This document shows, piece after piece, positions 59,696-64,000 of a DNA stretch of 64,000 nt. Position 1 is the stretch's first letter. Every line of letters starts with the position of its first letter. The position numbers and the translations under genes were made by a program. This DNA comes from JB111 sp052093225. GTDB lineage: Bacteria > Actinomycetota > Actinomycetes > Actinomycetales > Actinomycetaceae. Location of the stretch: NCBI GenBank assembly GCA_052093225.1, contig JBQDDG010000014.1, positions 4,937 through 68,936 on the forward strand. Reading direction: 5' to 3'. A model generated the notes under the pieces. That model worked only from the letters and a program-made list of their open reading frames with translations, had not been told where the DNA came from and made no database searches.

Positions 59696-60699
59696 CGGTC
59701 CTCCTCCTGGCCCTGGCCCAGGGCCTCGGCGACGACGTGGGCGTTGTGCGCGTAGACCTCCAGGTAGGTATCGACGTCCTCCTCGGCGCCCAGGGTGTCG
59801 GCGTACAGCTCCTCGTCGGAGACGTCCACCTCCCACCCGCGGGCACTGACGGCCTCGCGCAGGGAGGTGATGGCCTGCGGGTTGGCCTGGTTGTCCTGGA
59901 AGATCACCGGCACCTCGCGCTCCACGATCAGGTCCGCGAGGTCGCTGAGCTCCTGCGGGGACAGCTGGGCCTCGGTGGAGATGTAGTCGGTGGCGTGGAC
60001 CTCGATGTCGTAGGTCTGCCCGAAGTAGGCGAAAGCGTCGTGGCCGGTGATCAGCACCCGGTCTTCCTCGTTGATCGTGCCCAGCAGGTCCTCGGCATCG
60101 GCGTGGGCCTGCTCGATCTGGCTGATGTAGTCGTCCGCGTTGGCCTGGTAGGTGTCCGCGTTGTCCGGGTCGATCTGCGCCAGATGGTCCGCCGCGTGAC
60201 CTATCGCCAGGCTCCAGGCCTCGGGGCTGTTCCAGATATGGGGGTCGTGCAGTGCGTTGCCGTCGGCATCCGTGTCCTCCCAGCCCAGCAGCAGGTCCTC
60301 CGGGATCTGATCGCCGACCGCCAGCTGCGCATCCCCGAGGCTCTCCAGCTGATCGATCATCTGCGCCTCCAGGTGCAGACCGTTCCACAGCACCACGTCG
60401 GCGCTCTGCAGGGCCTGGATGTCCTGCGTGGAGGGCTGGTAGGTGTGCGGGTCGCCGCCGGGGCCCACCATGGTGGTCACCTCGGCCTCCGGGGCGATGT
60501 TGGCCACCGCGTCCGCGAGGTAGCCGGTGGTGGCATACACACGCAGCGGCTCCTCACCCCCGCCGGCATCGGCAGGGGCCCCGCCACCGGCGGAGCAGGC
60601 GGACAGCAGCACCGCGCCCGCCAGGACGGCGCCGACCGCGGCGCGACGGCTGCGGCGCCGGGAACGGCGTGGACGGGAAGAGAAGGGTGAGTTGGGCAT
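59692..60699 (-). CDS. Metal ABC transporter substrate-binding lipoprotein
   Basis: 335 residues of cluster A-I (TroA/MntC/ZnuA). Basic N-terminus, lipobox VLAGAVLLSAC, metal ligands in GDPHTYQPS, ALHDPHIWNSPEAW, ITGHDAFAYFGQ and a late FQDNQANP. The short His-poor loop argues for Mn/Fe over Zn, weakly. ATG 60699 is 7 nt after TATGCT. First gene of the importer operon. Confidence 0.92.
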   Translation of the reverse strand: MPNSPFSSRPRRSRRRSRRAAVGAVLAGAVLLSACSAGGGAPADAGGGEEPLRVYATTGYLADAVANIAPEAEVTTMVGPGGDPHTYQPSTQDIQALQSADVVLWNGLHLEAQMIDQLESLGDAQLAVGDQIPEDLLLGWEDTDADGNALHDPHIWNSPEAWSLAIGHAADHLAQIDPDNADTYQANADDYISQIEQAHADAEDLLGTINEEDRVLITGHDAFAYFGQTYDIEVHATDYISTEAQLSPQELSDLADLIVEREVPVIFQDNQANPQAITSLREAVSARGWEVDVSDEELYADTLGAEEDVDTYLEVYAHNAHVVAEALGQGQEEDR

Positions 60700-60736
60700 G
60701 CAAGATAGCATATGTTTGTCCTCTACAACATTGCAA
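60700..60736 (-). promoter_or_regulatory. Promoter and bulged dyad of the importer operon
   Basis: Minus strand: TTGCAA, 18 bp, TATGCT (60707-60712), 7 nt, ATG. The spacer is covered by GCAATGTTGT...ACAAACATATGC (60708-60734), an inverted repeat with two single-base bulges, a likely DtxR-family operator. Confidence 0.55.
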
Positions 60737-60739
60737 ATC

Positions 60740-61071
60740 TCTGCGCAGTGATCTGGTGGAGCCTGAGGGGGGCCGGGTTCCCTCCAGGACCATGCCGCTC
60801 ACTGACCTCAAGCCGGCGCTCCTGGTCGGCGTCGCGGACCGCCCGGAACTTGCCGCCCAGTCCCGGGCAGTGGACGAACCCAGGTCAGTGTGCCCGTGGG
60901 CACCGCGTGGCGGCGTCTTATCAATGAATAGCTTTGTGAGACGCCAGGAGGGCAGTCGGCCTTGACTCCACTCCACGCGTGAACAGCTCCTGGATGTGTC
61001 TTGTGAAGTCGTCTTGACGGAAAGCGACTCAGAATGGTGCTTTCTAGGGGTTTGTGAGCCATGCTGTGGAC
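60740..61071. other. Non-coding region before the recombinase (possible res site)
   Basis: About 330 bases without a credible gene. It holds a 6-bp inverted repeat GAAAGC/GCTTTC (61020-61025, 61039-61044) and a TTGACG (61014) just before the recombinase gene, where resolvase targets usually lie. The site itself cannot be assigned from sequence alone. Confidence 0.35.
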
Positions 61072-61674
61072 ATGCGACTTCTCGGATACACGCGCGTGAG
61101 CACCGCAACTCAGGACGCGCAGCTGCAGCTTGACGCACTCGTTGACGCCGGGGTGCAGAAGCGGGATGTGTTCGCGGACGTTACCTCGGGCAGCAGGACC
61201 GCGATCGAGCGCCCCGGGATGAAGCGCCTACTCAACTACGCCGAGGATGGCGACACCATCGTGGTCTGGCGCATCGACCGGCTTGGCCGGTCCCTGATCG
61301 ATGTGCTCAACACCGTCAACCTCCTGCGCGGCCAAGGCGTGAAGATCCGGTCCGTCTCCGACGGGATCGATCCCGAGACGATGTCGGGCCGGATGATGCT
61401 GGGCATGCTCGCCACACTGGCCGAGTACGAGCGGGAGCTCATCACCGAACGCGTCAACGCCGGGATCACCGCCGCGAAGCAGAACGGCACGCGCTTCGGC
61501 CGCCCGCCGGTAGACCCGGCCGTGATCACGGAGAAACTCTCGATCGCCAACGATGCTCGTGCGAAGGGCCGCACCGCGGAGGACGCCGCCCGTCTCGTCG
61601 GCTGGTCGCGTGCGACGCTGTATCGCCACCGGCAGGCGGCCCGCGCCCGCGAGGCCGTCTCCGAGCAGGTGTGA
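61072..61674 (+). CDS. Serine recombinase (resolvase/invertase)
   Basis: 200 residues: GYTRVSTATQDAQLQLDAL with catalytic Ser about 9, IVVWRIDRLGRS, a MLATLAEYERELITERVNAG helix and a C-terminal HTH (TAEDAARLVGWSRATLYRH). TnpR/TniR size. It would resolve cointegrates produced by replicative transposition. ATG at 61072; the GTG at 61054 is an alternative. Confidence 0.93.
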   Translation: MRLLGYTRVSTATQDAQLQLDALVDAGVQKRDVFADVTSGSRTAIERPGMKRLLNYAEDGDTIVVWRIDRLGRSLIDVLNTVNLLRGQGVKIRSVSDGIDPETMSGRMMLGMLATLAEYERELITERVNAGITAAKQNGTRFGRPPVDPAVITEKLSIANDARAKGRTAEDAARLVGWSRATLYRHRQAARAREAVSEQV

Positions 61675-61675
61675 C

Positions 61676-63076
61676 GTGGACGGGCTGGCGCGGTGGCGGA
61701 TTCTCCGGTTGCACGTCGAGGACCAGATTCCGCTCGCCTCCCTCGCCCAGGACTACGGGGTCGGGCTGCGCACCTTGCAACGCTGGCACCACCTCTACAA
61801 GATCGGCGGCGCCACTGCCCTGGAGCAGCGGTCTCGGATGGATGCTGGCACTCACCACCTCCCCGCTGACCTCGTCCGGATGATTGAAGGCCTGGCGTTG
61901 AGCAAGCCTCGGCCCGCCATCGCCACCCTTCACCGCAAGGTGGCCGGCATCTGCAGCAAGGAAGAGTGGCCGACTCCCTCCTATGGGGTGGTGTGGGACA
62001 TCGTGCGCGCTCTGGACCCGGGCATGGTCACGCTCGCTCTGGAGGGCGCGGCGTCCTACCGCGACAAGTACGAGTTGGTGCTGCGCCGGCAGGCCGAGCG
62101 GCCCAACGCGATGTGGCAGAGCGACCACACCATGCTCGACATCCTCGTGGTGGGCACCGACGGCAAGCCCGCTCGGCCGTGGCTGACGACCATCCTCGAT
62201 GACTGCTCCCGGGCGATCTGCGGCTATACCGTCTTCCTGGGCGCACCGTCGGCGATGAACACCGCCCTGGCGCTGCGTCAGGCGATCTGGAACAAGGCCG
62301 AACCGGGCTGGCCGATGTGCGGTCTCCCGGACGTGCTCTACGTCGACCACGGGAGTGACTTCATCAGCCACCAGATTGCCCGCACCGCCGTGGACCTGCA
62401 CATCCGGCTGATCCACTCCACTGTCGCTCGTCCACAGGGACGCGGCAAGATCGAGCGGTTCTTCGGCACCGTCAACACCGAGCTGCTCGCCGAGTTGCCC
62501 GGATACATCGCCCACGGCCACCCCGTCCCCACGCCGAAACTGTCCCTGGCCGAGCTCGACACCGCCCTGGAGGGGTTCGTCGCCATCTATAACGAGCGCA
62601 CGCACAGCGAGCTGGGGGTTTCGCCGCGCAGCGCGTGGATCGCCGAGGGCTGGCTGCCGCGCATGCCCGAGAGCCTGGAGAAGCTCGACGGGCTGCTGCT
62701 CACCGTCGCCCACACCCGGGTGGTGCGCCGCGATGGTATCCGCTTCCAGGGTTTGCGCTACGTCTCTCCGACCCTGGCCGGCTACGTCGGGCGCTCGGTG
62801 GTGATCCGTTATGACCCGCGCGACATCACCGAGATCCGCGTCTTCGACCACGACGAGTTCCTCTGCAAGGCCGTCAACCAGGACCACCACGGCCAGAAGG
62901 TCAGCCTCAAAGAGATCCAGGCAGCCCGCAACGCTCGCCGCCGGGCCCTGCGCCAGGGCATCAACGAACGAATCGCCGTCGTGGCCGCACACACCACCGA
63001 GGAGCCACCGGAGACCGAGACGCCGGCACCGGTGGCGCGGCGGAAGTTGAAGGTCTACAAGGAGGACCTGAGGTGA
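61676..63076 (+). CDS. TniA/MuA-type DDE transposase
   Basis: 466 residues: N-terminal HTH (LASLAQDYGVGLRTLQRW), DDE core with MWQSDHTMLDI (D), VLYVDHGSDF (D) and GRGKIERFFGTVN (E), then a Mu-C-type beta-barrel (GIRFQGLRYVSPTLAGYVG) and a C-terminal tail that normally contacts the ATPase. GTG at 61676, one base after the recombinase stop. Confidence 0.93.
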   Translation: MDGLARWRILRLHVEDQIPLASLAQDYGVGLRTLQRWHHLYKIGGATALEQRSRMDAGTHHLPADLVRMIEGLALSKPRPAIATLHRKVAGICSKEEWPTPSYGVVWDIVRALDPGMVTLALEGAASYRDKYELVLRRQAERPNAMWQSDHTMLDILVVGTDGKPARPWLTTILDDCSRAICGYTVFLGAPSAMNTALALRQAIWNKAEPGWPMCGLPDVLYVDHGSDFISHQIARTAVDLHIRLIHSTVARPQGRGKIERFFGTVNTELLAELPGYIAHGHPVPTPKLSLAELDTALEGFVAIYNERTHSELGVSPRSAWIAEGWLPRMPESLEKLDGLLLTVAHTRVVRRDGIRFQGLRYVSPTLAGYVGRSVVIRYDPRDITEIRVFDHDEFLCKAVNQDHHGQKVSLKEIQAARNARRRALRQGINERIAVVAAHTTEEPPETETPAPVARRKLKVYKEDLR

Positions 63077-63894
63077 GCCAGCGCTTCATCGTGACCAAAG
63101 AGCACCGCCGCTTCACCGAGTTCGCCGACGCCGTACGGCGCGGTCACACCATCGGCCTGTGCTTCGGCCCCGCTGGCGTGGGCAAGACCCTCTCTGCGCG
63201 CCGCTACGCCCACTGGGAGAAGTCCTATGACCTGCTGACCTACTGGGGCCCGCGCGCCGACAGCGACGCCAAGATCTACGCCGCACTGGCCAGGAGCCGC
63301 ACCGTGCTCTACACCCCCAGCGTGCTCACCACACCACGGGCACTGAAGGACGAACTCGACGAGGCGATCTCCCGCACCAACATCTGCATCGAGCAGCACC
63401 TCGTACCGCCCGGCACGGCCACTCCCGAGGCCTGGGGATGGCGACACGGCCGGAACTACGTGCAGTTGCTCATCGTCGACGAGTCCGAACGGCTCCGCCC
63501 CGCCGCGCTGGAGCTGCTGCGCGATCGCTACGACCGCGACAACATCGCCCTGATCCTGATCGGCATGCCCGGTCTGGAGAAGCAGTTCAGGCACTACCCC
63601 CAGTTCTACAGTCGGGTCGGATTCGCTCACCAATACCGTCCCCTGGGCAAAGACGAGCTGCTCTTCGTCCTGCAGCGCCACTGGCGCACCCTCGGCAAGA
63701 GCCTCGACCCCGAGGACTTCACCGACGCTCAAGCCATCGCCACTATCGTCCGCCTCACCCGCGGCAACTTCCGGCTGCTCGAGCGCCTCTTCCCCCAGAT
63801 CGAGCGCGTCCTGAAGATCAACGAACTCGACACCATCACCAACGACGTCATCGAAGCAGCCGCCAGCACGCTCGTCGTCGGCATCACCAACTGA
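63073..63894 (+). CDS. TniB/TnsC-type AAA+ ATPase
   Basis: 273 residues: Walker A FGPAGVGKTLSARRYA, Walker B LLIVDESERL, sensor-like LILIGMPGLEKQF and RLTRGNFRLLERL. It recruits the transposase to target DNA and gives target immunity in relatives. GTG overlaps the transposase stop (GTGA). It ends 22 bases before the right terminal repeat. Confidence 0.92.
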   Translation: MSQRFIVTKEHRRFTEFADAVRRGHTIGLCFGPAGVGKTLSARRYAHWEKSYDLLTYWGPRADSDAKIYAALARSRTVLYTPSVLTTPRALKDELDEAISRTNICIEQHLVPPGTATPEAWGWRHGRNYVQLLIVDESERLRPAALELLRDRYDRDNIALILIGMPGLEKQFRHYPQFYSRVGFAHQYRPLGKDELLFVLQRHWRTLGKSLDPEDFTDAQAIATIVRLTRGNFRLLERLFPQIERVLKINELDTITNDVIEAAASTLVVGITN

Positions 63895-63915
63895 GGCCGC
63901 CACGGAGCATCGACA

Positions 63916-63951
63916 GAACACCGCCATTTACCGGCGAAAGTCACAGGTCTG
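63916..63951 (-). repeat. Right terminal inverted repeat
   Basis: Inverse of the left end (33 of 36 identical). Inward, 24 bp on, a weaker second motif copy (63892-63916, 14 of 25) overlaps the ATPase stop. The remaining 49 bases of the window show nothing assignable. Confidence 0.85.
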
Positions 63952-64000
63952 TCACCCGTTCGAGTACCACCGTTCTCGGCACCGGATACAGCGGCTCCCG

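Larger units (their letters stand above)
56159..63951. mobile_element. Tn402/Tn7-like composite transposon carrying a metal-import operon
   Basis: About 7.8 kb between 36-bp inverted ends. Right part: serine recombinase, TniA-like DDE transposase and TniB-like ATPase in one overlapping unit. Left part: DtxR repressor and four-gene metal ABC importer. No TniQ/TnsD targeting gene is visible. Flanking bases do not show a target duplication, so the insertion may be old or rearranged. Confidence 0.8.

Noticed and set aside
60777..60965. Possible small gene before the recombinase
   Set aside because: Frames of up to about 75 codons lack start signals, conserved features and coding-type codon bias.
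56154..63956. Target-site duplication next to the terminal repeats
   Set aside because: The 5 bases outside each end differ (GCGCC and TCACC), so no duplication can be claimed.
63952..64000. Right flank of the transposon as the other half of the enamidase gene
   Set aside because: None of the three minus-strand frames resembles the enamidase region expected before ALATGNN; the flank is too short to assign.

Overview
The window is about 64 kb of a draft genome from a high-GC Gram-positive bacterium, most likely an actinobacterium of the order Micrococcales. The evidence is very high GC with strong third-position bias, many leaderless gene starts (a TAnnnT box 6-7 nt before the start codon), a mycothiol-dependent isomerase-type protein, WhiB-free but MarR/TetR/DtxR-rich regulation, and actinobacterial paralogues such as DUF1905, DUF899 and HxlR genes. 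Two 100-base N runs (14632-14731, 17065-17164) mark scaffold joins. The second is flanked by an identical 55-base sequence on both sides, so it is probably not a real gap.

Layout. 1-7.0 kb: the end of a thiamine-diphosphate enzyme, divergent from a RidA-like gene and a cyclase-family hydrolase, then DCC thiol oxidoreductase, HAD-IIA phosphatase, a His-rich SRPBCC protein, an aldo/keto reductase and a DUF2975/XRE pair. 7.2-9.7 kb: a complete ectABC ectoine operon with a terminator. 9.7-22.7 kb: a chromosomal mix of small acetyltransferases, pirin, carboxymuconolactone decarboxylase, DsbA/FrnE, MarR, ArsR+SRPBCC, a FUSC transporter and a serine hydrolase. 22.8-25.7 kb: a membrane protein and a beta-lactamase-like lipoprotein separated by 750 bases of structured repeats (a 26-bp tandem array, then 19 copies of a 9-bp motif in both orientations at 19-20 bp phasing). 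25.7-33.6 kb: TetR with its divergent membrane protein, a formate/nitrite-type channel, a cytochrome-b/molybdopterin oxidoreductase, a luciferase-like monooxygenase, a maleylpyruvate-isomerase-type protein, an ECF sigma factor and a decayed mazF.

33.6-38.5 kb is a small Crp/Fnr-centred island: heavy-metal P-type ATPase, HMA chaperone, Crp/Fnr regulator, quinone oxidoreductase and a cupin remnant. Three of its transcription units carry an FNR-like box at exactly the same distance (29.5 bp) from a -10 box. 38.6-53.1 kb returns to housekeeping and accessory genes: HxlR/DUF899, alpha/beta hydrolase, MetE-like TIM barrel, a GNAT pseudogene with an in-frame amber codon, MscS + PP2C phosphatase, DUF421, dnaB with DnaA-box-like sites upstream, a coupled leader peptide-MATE-MFS set, and a LuxR regulator.

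53.2-56.2 kb holds a catabolic operon (3Fe-4S-type ferredoxin, ferredoxin reductase, a hydrolase resembling 2,6-dihydroxypseudooxynicotine hydrolase, and the C-terminal end of an enamidase-type amidohydrolase), suggesting N-heterocycle breakdown. It is cut by a mobile element of about 7.8 kb (56159-63951). The element has 36-bp terminal inverted repeats, a serine recombinase, a TniA/MuA-type DDE transposase and a TniB/TnsC-type ATPase, and carries a DtxR-family repressor plus a complete metal ABC importer (two permeases, ATPase, substrate-binding lipoprotein) as cargo.
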